Origin: Amyelois transitella
Taxonomy: Eukaryota; Arthropoda; Insecta; Lepidoptera; Pyralidae
Length of the DNA stretch: 64,000 nt
NCBI RefSeq assembly: GCF_032362555.1
Contig: NC_083536.1
Span: 9,796,001 to 9,860,000, forward strand
Reading direction: 5' to 3'
Shown here: one piece after another, positions 54,768 to 63,317 of the stretch
Position numbering within the stretch: the first letter of the stretch is position 1
Layout: each line of letters begins with the position of its first letter
Made by a program: the position numbers and the translations under genes
The notes under the pieces: generated by a model
Databases searched by the model: none
The model's input: only the letters and a program-made list of their open reading frames with translations
Told to the model about the DNA's origin: nothing

Positions 54768-55058
54768 AAACCGCTGTGTGGACGAAGCGTTCTGTGCATG
54801 TATTCATTGTAATAAATTTTATTGATAGACCTTGGTATCTAATTACAATATGAATGAACGTGTTCTAACGTGAACAGTAATTTGAACGACTATGACAGAA
54901 AACATTTTAGCAAGGACAAAATCGCGCTGCGCATGCATTTTTATTTGAATGCAGTGCGCAAACTGTATGTGACATGTATCACTTTTGTACGATCAAGCGC
55001 ATAGTCCACACCACAGGATGTTGCTTCCAATAAATTTAAGTATTTAAAAACTAAAACA
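54768..55058 (+). promoter_or_regulatory. upstream region of the second spliced gene
   Basis: No frame. Contains an imperfect GC-rich hairpin (gcgcatgcat / atgcagtgcgc, about 54930-54960), and an AT-rich leader just before the ATG at 55059. Promoter function is inferred from position. Confidence 0.35.
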
Positions 55059-55889
55059 ATGGTAAGTTGCTTTATATATTTAATTGTTTCTTATAGATAT
55101 AAGATTGATTTAATATTATTCTAAATTTATGTTTTTTACAGACGCCGCAATACGTAGATGATGTGACTGCGAATTCAGATAATGAAACATTTATTCCCGA
55201 TTCTTTTGAACATGCTCAACGTCTATCAGATGGATTGACTGAGGAATTAATTAAAATACAAGCTTTCGAAAAATCAAAAGCAAAGGCGCGTGAACAGAAG
55301 GTACCAAAAAAATTCTTTCTTTATTATTAATTTAAATAAGATAAACACTATTTTTCCATGTTAGCCTGGTCGGGGATCAAACCCGTTTTATTGGAATTAT
55401 TGTTATGTGTATTTTTATTTTTTGTTACAGACAACAGGACGCGATATCGCTATCTTTCCAGATAGTGAAACATTAATACCAGAGTCATTTCAATGTCCTC
55501 GAGATTCGTTTGGATTCTCCGAAGAACTTTTCAAGATACAGAGTCGTCCCACCGAACAATCAAAATTAAGTACTCATAAACGGAAAATGAAGTTAAAGGG
55601 GGGTTGCAATAAGGTAGATTTTTCCAAAAAGATTGTCAAATCACATGTTCCCCATCAATCGTTTGTGATAAAAAGTGCTCCCCACAAAGGTCTTAGACTG
55701 ATCAAGATTCAAGTGCTTGACTTAGAGTGTAATCAATTAATAAGTGACTGTCTTCAGGACGATAGGGTCTTATTGAGCTCTCAATATGTGGTAAAAGATG
55801 TTGGTGATGAAATTATGGACCAGACTGAAAAAATTATTAGTAATATTTCAAAAAAAATTTGTAACTATACTTATACCAATTGGTTTTAA
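55059..55889 (+). CDS. three-exon gene with an ATG-only first coding exon, internal repeat
   Basis: Exon 1 codes only ATG (55059-55061), followed directly by GTAAGT. Exon 2 is 55142-55300 (after gttttttacag; 53 codons, donor aag/gtacc). Exon 3 is 55431-55889 (after tttgttacag; 152 codons and stop). All junctions are phase 0, giving 206 residues. Exon 2 and exon 3 start with versions of the same module: NETFIPDSF...LTEELIKIQ and SETLIPESF...FSEELFKIQ, so the exon appears duplicated. The rest of exon 3 is basic (THKRKMKLKGGCNKVDFSKK) and then mixed alpha/beta. No family was recognised. Position opposite the virion block and introns suggest an early or regulatory protein. Poly(A)-like aataaa at about 55988. 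Confidence 0.7.
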
Positions 55890-56114
55890 AATTATATATA
55901 AATGTATGTCAATTAATGTAATTTCCTTTATCAGTTTTCATGTCATTGTGTTATTTTTTACAGATTTGTGTTATTAGACTAGTATCAATAAACGTAAAAT
56001 TTAAAAGATATGTGCCTTTATTTTATAGTTTAATTAGGAACCATAACCTAAATAAATTAAAAAAACACAGTATATTTTATTCAGTAAAATATTTTTATTA
56101 TTCGAAAAATCTTA

Positions 56115-56621
56115 TTATAATTTAAATAAAGAATTAAACACAAAATTGTCTTGACACCACTTTTTTAAACAGAGTGCATTTTTCAAAGCACACCTTTTTT
56201 TATGATGAACACAATTTAACACCTGATTATTCTGCTCACAATAATCCTCATATAATTTAAGTAATTTAGGACAACCCTTTTCACCCAGTTCTATAATTTC
56301 ACAATCGTTGCATAACTCTTGAATCCATACAATCTTCTCATTTCCTTTAACTAAGACATTTTTACTTTTTAAATATGGAATTATAACTCGCCGGAATTCT
56401 CGATAATCGATAAACCCTTCATACCAATGTAGTCCCCGATTATTTTCTAACCATCGAACTCGCTTTTTTTCTTCATCAGAAAGAGTTTTAAAAGAATAAG
56501 GTGCTTTAACCAAGAAAGTTTGTGTGTATTCCTTAGTTGCAATCGAAAATTCCTTAACAATAAAATTATTTTTCAAATCCTTAAACCCTTGTAAATCTAT
56601 GATTATTGTATTAGCATTCAT
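56115..56621 (-). CDS. conserved 168-aa protein downstream of the major capsid gene
   Basis: Starts with an ATG overlapping the capsid stop by 4 nt (56618-56621), a tight coupling like that of co-expressed virion genes. It opens MNANTIIIDLQGFKDLKNNF, has FLVKAPYSFKTL, WLENNRGLHWYEG and VLVKGNEKIVWIQEL, and ends in a Cys/His-rich tail (CPKLLKLYEDYC, CVHHKKRCALKNALCLKKWC). Similar proteins are recalled from many insect genomes next to such capsid genes. The alternating strands with the acidic IIIDLQG start recall an RNase H-like or exonuclease-like fold, but the function is unknown. The frame is intact. Confidence 0.8.
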   Translation of the reverse strand: MNANTIIIDLQGFKDLKNNFIVKEFSIATKEYTQTFLVKAPYSFKTLSDEEKKRVRWLENNRGLHWYEGFIDYREFRRVIIPYLKSKNVLVKGNEKIVWIQELCNDCEIIELGEKGCPKLLKLYEDYCEQNNQVLNCVHHKKRCALKNALCLKKWCQDNFVFNSLFKL

Positions 56622-57819
56622 GATAACTTCTTAACAATATTGCTCAATGGCTTGTATTCAAATATGCAATCGTTTAGTATCAGACAATATGCAGCCGTTT
56701 GATCGGGTATGTCTTGGTCAGATTCGAATTCAACTCTCACATCAATTGATCCCTTTAACATTTCATGCTGTCGTGAACAGTCTATAACAAATAACGGAGC
56801 TATGTCTCTAAATTCTTTTAATCCCATCAACGGCTCCGCTCGGCGACTATGATAAGACTGATGAAATCTTGCGTATTGTTCATATATTAATGAATATCTG
56901 TTGTCTGCGAAACTAATATTTAAACCTTCATACGGATAATATGAAGAATTTAGAAATACTCTTACGTCTCGAATATGACAATGGTCGAACTCTGCCATCG
57001 ACATTGTTGCATTACTTTTACGGTTTGTTTGTAAAGCAATAATAACAAATCTTGGTTTCTCCAACTGTGATGAAGTTTTAATGGACCAAGTATGTTTCCT
57101 GGTTTTGGGTAACAATGGGTACTCATACAAATCCCAGTTACGAAACGCTAAGGTTATCGCTCGATCTTTTTCTAAATGTTTAAGTAAATTGATTCTTTCA
57201 CGGTCCGACACTCGAACATGAGGAACTCGCCAAACTATTTTATTTATAATTATATCTTCGACAATTTCTCCAGAACTTAGTAATAAGGAATTGAGATTTG
57301 TATTACTTCTCAATAGTACTAATTCATGTTTACAGTTCATTATGATTTTTTCATAATCTTCTGCAAAACCTAATATTTTATTTAACGGTATATACACAGA
57401 AAATCCTCCATCAGAGGTAATGCCTGAAGGAGACCAACCCCAAACTTTTGCGCTTTTGGATTCATTTTCGTTCAATGATAGATAAGATTTAATTGTTGTG
57501 GTAATACCTGCATTTTTAATCTTATCTATTTCTATCCCATTTAGTTCATATCTTATATCTTGAAATAGAAATAGTACGGGGTTGTTTACGAAATGCACAC
57601 TCGGTACTTTTTCTTTGCCAGCGTTATTTTGTTTATACACATCGACTCTGCCCTCAATATACAAACAGCTGAGTGCAGGCAACACATACAAGTCTTGTTG
57701 ACTAATCGGTATCCGTATTTCATCATTTTTGTTAAAACTTGATACATAAGGCTTATACGAATGATATTCAAAACTTTCTATGCTATTGTCGTAAGACGCG
57801 GGTTGGCATATATTTAAAA

Positions 57820-59395
57820 CTAGCTGTGCCCGCGACTTCGTCCGCGTGAAATAGTTATTTTGTGCATCATTGAAGCCCTGAAGGAGGAATAATTTTTCCC
57901 GTTTTTTTCACATTTTTCATTATTTCTTCGCTCCTAATAGTTGCAGCGTGATAATATATAGCCTAAAGTCTTCCTCGATAAATGCTCTATTAGACACAAA
58001 AAGAATTTTTTAATTCGAACCAGTAATTCCTGAGATTAGCGCGTTCAAACAAACAAACAAATTCTTCAGCTTTATAATATTAGTATAGATTATGCAAAAA
58101 AATTGATGTACCTACGTGAGTGCGTGTTTGAGGATGCTATTCAATCACGAAAATTCTACTGGATGGATTTTGATGAAACTTACGTACACGGGAAGAATAA
58201 TGCCTGGAATAGAACATAGTTTATTTTTCTTACAAAAGTCCCCGGGACTTTGCCGGGGGCGCAGCTGTTAAAAAACAAATAAATTCTAAAGACAAAAAAA
58301 GGAAATTATAATAATGGAAAGTTAAAGTATCTCTTTGTATACAACATTTGCTATCTTGCCCATTTGCTATTTGCCCTGTCACAGCTGGTGACCCGCGGAA
58401 AGCGACGTAGAGCTGTCCGTGTGAGAAGCAATTCGTCCTGAGGTCGACTCCGGCTGCTCCAAGCGTTTGACCTTGCAATTTGTTAATTGTCATCGCGAAA
58501 CATATAGCCACTGTAAGCTGAACACGCTTAAATTGAAATGGAAAGTTGTTGGGAATGAGGGGAATGCGTGGTATAAAAACAATTTCACCAGCTGCACAAC
58601 CAGTAAGAATTTTAGCTTCTATAATATTGTTATGAAGCGAAAATGTATTGTGAGGGCAATGTTAAAATATTAAGGGTTTTGAAAAAATCTCTAAGTGAAT
58701 CTATTTGTTTTAAGCCGTAGATAGCTCGAATTGCCCTTTTTTTTGTAAACTATAATAATACTTTTAATTCTCATGTGGCGCCATCTCGTATCGGGTAGTC
58801 AAAAAATAAATATCTAAACCACGGGAACTAAATCAATGGTGAAACGGTAAGTATTGGCGTTACTACATTGTGTGTTATTAATCTTGAGCGATGCATTGTC
58901 GCCGATGCGGGGCGCGTCAAACTACCTACATAAAAAAAAATCTTCTCAAAGATGTGGTGAAACGGTAAGTACTGGCGAAACTAAATCAATGAAAAAAAGA
59001 ATTTCTAATAAATTGAAAATTTTGCCAACGGCTACAATCGTGTTATTTCTTAAATTCTCATGAGGCGCCATCTCGTATCGGGTGGGGAAAAAAATAAATG
59101 TCTAAACCACGGGAACTTAATCAAAAAACAAAGCATAATGAATTAAATCAATAAAATGCTATTTTTTTAATCATCATTATAAATATGATAATTAATTATT
59201 TATAGCTTTTTATATCGATTCAAAAATGACGATGTTCCATACAAACTTGCACCCCCTAATTCATCCCCTTGGGATAGAATTTCAGGATAAAAAGTAGCCT
59301 ATATTCTAATCCAGGTTAATAGCTATATCTGTGCCGAATTTCGTTCAAATCCGTTCGGTAGATTTTGCGTGATGCGCGTACAAACATACAGACAG

Positions 59396-59429
<34 letters not shown>

Positions 59430-59551
59430 AAAAATTCTAAAAAAAATTGTTTTGACTTCTATTGACCCTAGAAAGACCCCTTATATTTTTTTTTCTTAAA
59501 TATCTTCAATGTACAGACAAATTTCAGTTACAGTTTTATTATATGTATGGA
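57820..59551 (-). mobile_element. composite Helitron inside the major capsid gene
   Basis: Inverted relative to 7574-9304 and of nearly the same length (1732 bp). 5' TC at 59551-59550, 3' CTAG at 57820-57823, A/T target without duplication. It belongs to the subtype with gaacggatttgaac and atcgatata, as does the first unit of the array at 38748. Carries the same LINE scrap and helicase fragment (58230-58616). Confidence 0.88.
58230..58616 (-). pseudogene. Helitron helicase C-terminal fragment, inverted copy
   Basis: Same remnant (TINKLQGQTLGAAG, LYVAFRGSP). A one-base change in a T run alters the end, so the frame runs on to 58230 instead of stopping as in the other copies. Confidence 0.82.
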
Positions 59552-59588
59552 TGTTCATATTAACAAACCTAGTAGCCTTAAAAAGTCT

Positions 59589-59702
59589 TTATTTTTTTTT
59601 TGTTAGTTTTTTTTTAAATCGCAGCGATGTTTCTTTGTGAGGTGATCCTTTAGGACTGAGTCTTTTAATAGGAGTGAAGGTGTTTTTATGAAAATTTAAC
59701 AT
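59589..59702 (-). CDS. 37-aa very basic peptide, candidate virion core protein
   Basis: ATG at 59700-59702 overlaps the end of the penton gene (stop at 59696-59698). The stop is at 59589-59591, 30 nt before the capsid ATG. The peptide begins MLNFHKNTFTPIKRLSPKGS and ends in runs of lysine; about 14 of 37 residues are Lys or Arg. Proline/serine-rich basic peptides of this kind act as DNA-condensing core proteins in adenovirus-like virions. The overlap with the upstream stop supports real coupling. Poly-A runs could also produce such a frame by chance. Confidence 0.4.
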   Translation of the reverse strand: MLNFHKNTFTPIKRLSPKGSPHKETSLRFKKKLTKKK

Positions 59703-60370
59703 TTTGGTTTAAAGTGCAAATACAACTGTACTTCTTCACCGCGTAAGTTAATTTGCTTATTTTCTGAGTCTAACAACCTTATTTTGAGTGAATTTATTGA
59801 GCTCTGATTGACAGGAAAGTAAATTAAATTCTTAGGTATTTCAATAATTCTGTAACCAGGGGGTACGTTAGGCACAAATTCATAAATAATATGGCTTGCT
59901 TTTCCGTTTACAAATGATCCGCTGATAACATCACATTCGATGCGTATGATAGTTGTTGCTAAAATGCTGACAGGATGCTGAGATTCAGTACTTATATTAG
60001 CTTTGATTGATTCTCTATTAAATCCTAATATTTTTCCGATTGAATTATTTTTATTAAAGTGTACATCTTTGGAACAAAAAATTCTTGTTTTTAACGTATT
60101 ATTATTACAACCCAATTTCAACGCTGCATTCTTTATGTTACTTTTCAGATAATCACAAATATCTTGAAACTCATACGATCCTTCAGGAATTTCAATAACT
60201 TCATCTTTTCCATAGTAAAATTTGTTATTTTTTGCGTCTATGTTAGGTATAGAATTAAATGTAGAAAAATACAAAAGCCCACATTCGTACTCTCCATTCA
60301 GTTGTAATGTAGGGGAATAGTTAGTTGTTAAAAATTCTCCTCTGCCTGTTATTGACACAGTGAAAGACAT
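59696..60370 (-). CDS. penton-like minor capsid protein
   Basis: 224 codons from the ATG at 60368-60370 (MSFTVSITGRGEFLTTNYSP). It contains ECGLLYFSTFNSIPNIDAKN, then NKFYYGKDEVIEIPEGSYEF with DICDYLKSN, SIGKILGFNRES and IYEFVPNVPPGYRIIEIP. The pattern (strand-rich, EVG-L-F-tYnsIPN, IPEGsYe) is that of the single-jelly-roll penton of Polintons/adintoviruses, which occupies the capsid vertices. The size fits. Intact, 32 nt downstream of the protease gene. Confidence 0.75.
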   Translation of the reverse strand: MSFTVSITGRGEFLTTNYSPTLQLNGEYECGLLYFSTFNSIPNIDAKNNKFYYGKDEVIEIPEGSYEFQDICDYLKSNIKNAALKLGCNNNTLKTRIFCSKDVHFNKNNSIGKILGFNRESIKANISTESQHPVSILATTIIRIECDVISGSFVNGKASHIIYEFVPNVPPGYRIIEIPKNLIYFPVNQSSINSLKIRLLDSENKQINLRGEEVQLYLHFKPKC

Positions 60371-60402
60371 TATTATACTGATACAAATATATTTTTATTA
60401 TA

Positions 60403-60735
60403 TTATTTATACAAATGATGTTTCCAAAATTCTTTTAAAAACTTTAAACAAAGGTGTCCACAGTTTATAGTACCATAAGATTGATATTGCAAATAATTAT
60501 AATTTATAGTTAAAGGACTTAAATAATTTACTAGTTCCAATGGTGGTTTTAAATCACCAAAACTATCAAAATATTCACAGTAATTAATATATTTAACGTA
60601 GGCTACCCAATGTGTTCCAGGATTGTCAGAACTATCTAAATTTAATATAGCACACTCAATTTTTTTTGGTTTCCGAGGAAGAGTATCTCTCATATACACT
60701 CCGCGAAAGTAAGGAATATCAATAGCATGTTCCAT
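60403..60735 (-). CDS. adenain-like cysteine protease (virion maturation protease)
   Basis: The core is clear: PGTHWVAYVKY (catalytic His), CEYFDSFGDLKPP (Asp), YQSYGTINCGHLCLKFLKEF (Gln of the oxyanion hole and nucleophilic Cys). This is the adenovirus-protease (C5) order H-D-Q-C. It would cleave virion precursor proteins during assembly. The first ATG in frame is at 60733-60735 (MEHAIDIPYFRG), but the frame is open back to about 60816 and the extra codons (FKKLKKRLPRRALTN) look like the usual basic N-terminus. The ancestral start therefore seems lost or changed. From the ATG 110 codons remain, which is short for the family. Confidence 0.82.
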   Translation of the reverse strand: MEHAIDIPYFRGVYMRDTLPRKPKKIECAILNLDSSDNPGTHWVAYVKYINYCEYFDSFGDLKPPLELVNYLSPLTINYNYLQYQSYGTINCGHLCLKFLKEFWKHHLYK

Positions 60736-60793
60736 TATATCTAAATTGGTTAGTGCTCGTCTGGGTAGCCGCTTTTTCAGTTTTTTGAAGGAC

Positions 60794-61510
60794 TTAGATA
60801 TAATCCTGCTCCCTTTTTATATGGTTTATATACAAGGCCTTTCCTAAAGCAACAGATTCCATCATCTTGTTATGTCGTTTAGACTCTTCAAAGTTTTTCT
60901 GAGCTACTTTGTAATCATTAACAGCCTTTGCTATACCTGCCGCGCCACCAGCAAGTGAACCTAAAGCTGACAGACCGGCAAAGATGGGAATGAGCGGTAA
61001 AAAGCCTCCGCATTTAGGAATGGGTATACATCGTGGTAAACGTGTACGTGATCCGTTATTTTTAGAAAATAGTCTTTTTGCGGTTGCATATGCAAAGTTT
61101 ATAGTTGAACGCTTGTCCTTTGATTTAATATTTTTAAGCTTAGATTGTATATTTTTCACTACTTTCATAAATGAACGAACTCCAGCGCCAGCTTTGAGTT
61201 TTGCTTTCATTGCATTTTTTACAATCCATGAAGCCAATTTTTCTCCTTTTCCAGCACTCTTCGATTTTATTCTTTTCTTAGCCATATTCAAAAGGTCTAA
61301 ATCTGCTTTATGTCGAATGTTTAAATCCTTATTATTGTATGCAATATCGTGGTACATACAAGCTTCATCCAATTTATTTATACCTCGCTCACCTCTTAAT
61401 AATCGTTTTTGAAGTTTAGTACCTGGTCCACAAAACTGATATCCAGGAATATGTAGTTCGAAAGGTAAATTATTGATGACGTTATTTAAAATACCTCTTC
61501 CCTTCTTCAT
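60794..61510 (-). CDS. virion protein with parvovirus-type phospholipase A2 domain
   Basis: Its own ATG is at 61508-61510 (MKKGRGILNNVINNLPFELH), 238 codons. The calcium loop reads YQFCGPGTKLQ (residues 25-35) and the catalytic pair sits in CMYHDIAYNN (51-60), the H-D-x-A-Y pattern of parvoviral VP1 phospholipases. A basic middle follows (KMNxA-like repeats: MAKKRIKSKSAGKGEK, MKAKLKAGAGVRSFMKVVKN). Then comes a Gly-rich hydrophobic segment (LPLIPIFAGLSALGSLAGGA, about 165-185), possibly membrane-active. In related elements this protein helps the particle leave the endosome. Here the frame is continuous with a truncated integrase upstream, so a fused protein is also possible. Confidence 0.78.
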   Translation of the reverse strand: MKKGRGILNNVINNLPFELHIPGYQFCGPGTKLQKRLLRGERGINKLDEACMYHDIAYNNKDLNIRHKADLDLLNMAKKRIKSKSAGKGEKLASWIVKNAMKAKLKAGAGVRSFMKVVKNIQSKLKNIKSKDKRSTINFAYATAKRLFSKNNGSRTRLPRCIPIPKCGGFLPLIPIFAGLSALGSLAGGAAGIAKAVNDYKVAQKNFEESKRHNKMMESVALGKALYINHIKREQDYI

Positions 61511-61882
61511 AGATATTCTTGAAATGAAGATATTTATTATGACGCTCACTTTATTATTATTAAAAGCATCATTATAAAATTCTTTGCCTAAATCAGTTTG
61601 TAAATTTATAGGTTTTCGTTTTGAACGAGATACAATTTCAAACATTGCTTTTGTCACACATTTTTTGTTTTTTGATTTTATAGGATATGTCCACACATAT
61701 TTTGTAAAAGTATCTATTACAACTAAAACATATTTATATCCTTTGTTAAAATAAGAATATTTCTGAAAATCCATAAGATCAGCTTGCCATAAGTCGTCTA
61801 TTCCTTTTATAATTGTAAATCGACGAGGAAAATTTCTTCTTGCTGCTTTATGAATTTCATCCACTATGTTTTTTTTGCTCAT
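61511..61882 (-). pseudogene. retrovirus-type integrase, C-terminal part deleted, fused to the PLA2 frame
   Basis: Begins MSKKNIVDEIHKAARRNFPR. It carries the first catalytic Asp in DDLWQADLMDFQ (residue 35), the strands VLVVIDTFTKYVWTYPIK, and the second Asp in PINLQTDLGKEFYN (residue 97). Integrase similarity ends at about residue 107 (61562). The third catalytic residue (Glu), the rest of the core and the chromodomain-like C-terminus are missing. About 17 junction codons (KVSVIINIFISRIS) lead directly into the phospholipase protein. It overlaps the preceding gene by 26 nt. It cannot catalyse integration. Polinton-type identity is strong from the RRF..I-KGIDDLWQADL signature. Confidence 0.85.
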
Positions 61883-62225
61883 TGTGTTGGTTCAATTTAA
61901 GTTCAATCAAATTATCTATTTCTTGTTTTGTATAAAACGATTTTGACAAACGGTCTGATGTAGCTTTTTCCAATTTTTTTAAATATACTTGTATATTATC
62001 ATTAACCACTCTTATTTCTTTTCTTAACTCTTGTAGTATATTATCGACGTATGCTTTGTTCACTGCTTCATCGGCTTCATTTGGAGATGAAAGACCTTTT
62101 AATTTAGATGTTTTCAAATCATAGTGTCCAGCATCAGTTTTCACCAATGTATCGTTTAAAGTGTCGATAAATTCCAATAATCGCAAACGTTTATGGACGT
62201 GATGACCGAACTTATCTACATTCAT
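61857..62225 (-). CDS. small fibre-like coiled-coil protein
   Basis: 122 codons from the ATG at 62223-62225 (MNVDKFGHHVHKRLRLLEFI). The centre has LKGLSSPNEADEAVNKAYVD, the G-L-x-P...AVNKAYVD pattern recurring in tail-fibre and spike proteins of phages and some large viruses. It is followed by a predicted coiled coil (NILQELRKEIRVVNDNIQVY to LKKLEKATSDRL). Inferred role: trimeric spike stem or attachment adaptor. It lies 14 nt after the 332-aa gene and overlaps the integrase start. Intact. Confidence 0.6.
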   Translation of the reverse strand: MNVDKFGHHVHKRLRLLEFIDTLNDTLVKTDAGHYDLKTSKLKGLSSPNEADEAVNKAYVDNILQELRKEIRVVNDNIQVYLKKLEKATSDRLSKSFYTKQEIDNLIELKLNQHNEQKKHSG

Positions 62226-62239
62226 TGCTGTCTAGATGA

Positions 62240-63238
62240 TTAGAGATCTCGAATTATACTGGTCATTTTCTGTGGCGATAGCTGTTTATGTTCTATATTT
62301 ATAATTCCAGCTTCTCGTAATTCTTCTATGACTGCAATAATTTCATTATCTACACCACTATTGCCAGCCGCTCGTGATCCTAACAACAATTTTAATCGTT
62401 CTACCAGTTCGTTGGGATCATCCCAATAAACATAATCAGTATATTTTTTTACTTTTTTCAGAAGTGGAATACCTTTTCCTTGAGGGAGACTTTCTACACT
62501 TGAAGTCAAATTTTTTGAGAATTTAAATAAAGGCTTAATGACATTAATGTATTTAAAACCTTTGTTACTGTTTATAGGTTTAGATGACTCATAATTACGT
62601 CGATGTGCATTAGTATCAATTAGTAACAATTTATAATTTTGCAAGTCCTCCTCTCTGACTTTTTCTAGATCAGGTTTCCTTTTAAATAGTAACTCTCTTA
62701 AACCATCTGTCTTCTTTAAAATTCGAGTTCCTATTTTCAGAATGTTATCATTATCGAAAACACGAATATTGCCAAGCATTAGTTTTCCCCGCTCATGTCT
62801 TACTCCAAAAGGTATAGCATCCATTACTTCTGATGATGTAGACCACGACAAAGTTTGACGATTATCTGGAGAAGACGCAATAGATTTGAACGAACCTTCA
62901 CTGACATTATGATCTTCAGAAGGTGTGGAAATTAAAGTTTTGTTGTAATTATTAGGAAAGTCGCTTTCAGAAACAGTGTCATTCGATTCTTCATTGGATG
63001 AATAAGACGATGTACTTTCATTTTTACATTTTTTCCCAACAGAGGGAATGTAATTATTTTCATTCTCAACCCATTTTTCATTATTTTTATTGGCTATCAA
63101 ATTAAGGGGATCAACAATAGGTTTGAAAATTTTCTCCAGTGCCATATTATTTACGTTTTTTGTATCGTTAATCATCCCCACTTTTCTTTTAACAGCTGCT
63201 GCTGACTTTACTATTTGTTTTTTAAATGTTTTTTCCAT
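62240..63238 (-). CDS. conserved Polinton/adintovirus virion-block protein of unknown function
   Basis: 332 codons from the ATG at 63236-63238 (MEKTFKKQIVKSAAAVKRKV). The N-terminal 150 residues are low-complexity, Ser/Asn-rich (SYSSNEESNDTVSESDF). The middle has IPFGVRHERGKLMLGNIRVF and GLRELLFKRKPDLEKV. The C-terminus ends DYVYWDDPNELVERLKLLLG with NEIIAVIEELREAGII. That C-terminal signature is recalled from many uncharacterised arthropod and cnidarian proteins, which are likely element-derived. Its biochemical role is unknown. Position between ATPase and fibre-like gene suggests a core or scaffold function. Intact. Confidence 0.72.
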   Translation of the reverse strand: MEKTFKKQIVKSAAAVKRKVGMINDTKNVNNMALEKIFKPIVDPLNLIANKNNEKWVENENNYIPSVGKKCKNESTSSYSSNEESNDTVSESDFPNNYNKTLISTPSEDHNVSEGSFKSIASSPDNRQTLSWSTSSEVMDAIPFGVRHERGKLMLGNIRVFDNDNILKIGTRILKKTDGLRELLFKRKPDLEKVREEDLQNYKLLLIDTNAHRRNYESSKPINSNKGFKYINVIKPLFKFSKNLTSSVESLPQGKGIPLLKKVKKYTDYVYWDDPNELVERLKLLLGSRAAGNSGVDNEIIAVIEELREAGIINIEHKQLSPQKMTSIIRDL

Positions 63239-63317
63239 TTTACTGCTTGATATTGTGTTCAGTCGCAGATCACACTTTAAAGTGACCTTTCATTATCACT
63301 ACATTGTATTAAGTATG

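Larger units (their letters stand above)
56618..59558 (-). pseudogene. major capsid protein (hexon-like), split by a Helitron in codon 3
   Basis: The open frame 56618-57819 encodes nearly the whole protein. It runs upstream of the first internal start-like codon to the Helitron edge without a stop. An ATG at 59556-59558 lies 7 nt beyond the other edge; the two parts together are a multiple of three (403 codons with stop). Features include FVNNPVLFLFQDIRYELNGI, VWGWSPSGITSDGGFSVYIP, NKIVWRVPHVRVSD and HSRRAEPLMGLKEFRDIAPL. Length (about 400) and pattern match the double-jelly-roll major capsid of Polintons/adintoviruses, which forms pseudo-hexameric capsomers. It is broken only by the insertion. 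It is followed by the 168-aa gene and preceded by the basic peptide gene. Confidence 0.82.

Noticed and set aside
54556-54825. 89-codon frame downstream of PolB
   Set aside because: Runs through the tRNA-like sequence on the opposite strand; no start context or domain.
60984-61412. 142-codon plus-strand frame
   Set aside because: Antisense to the PLA2 protein gene.
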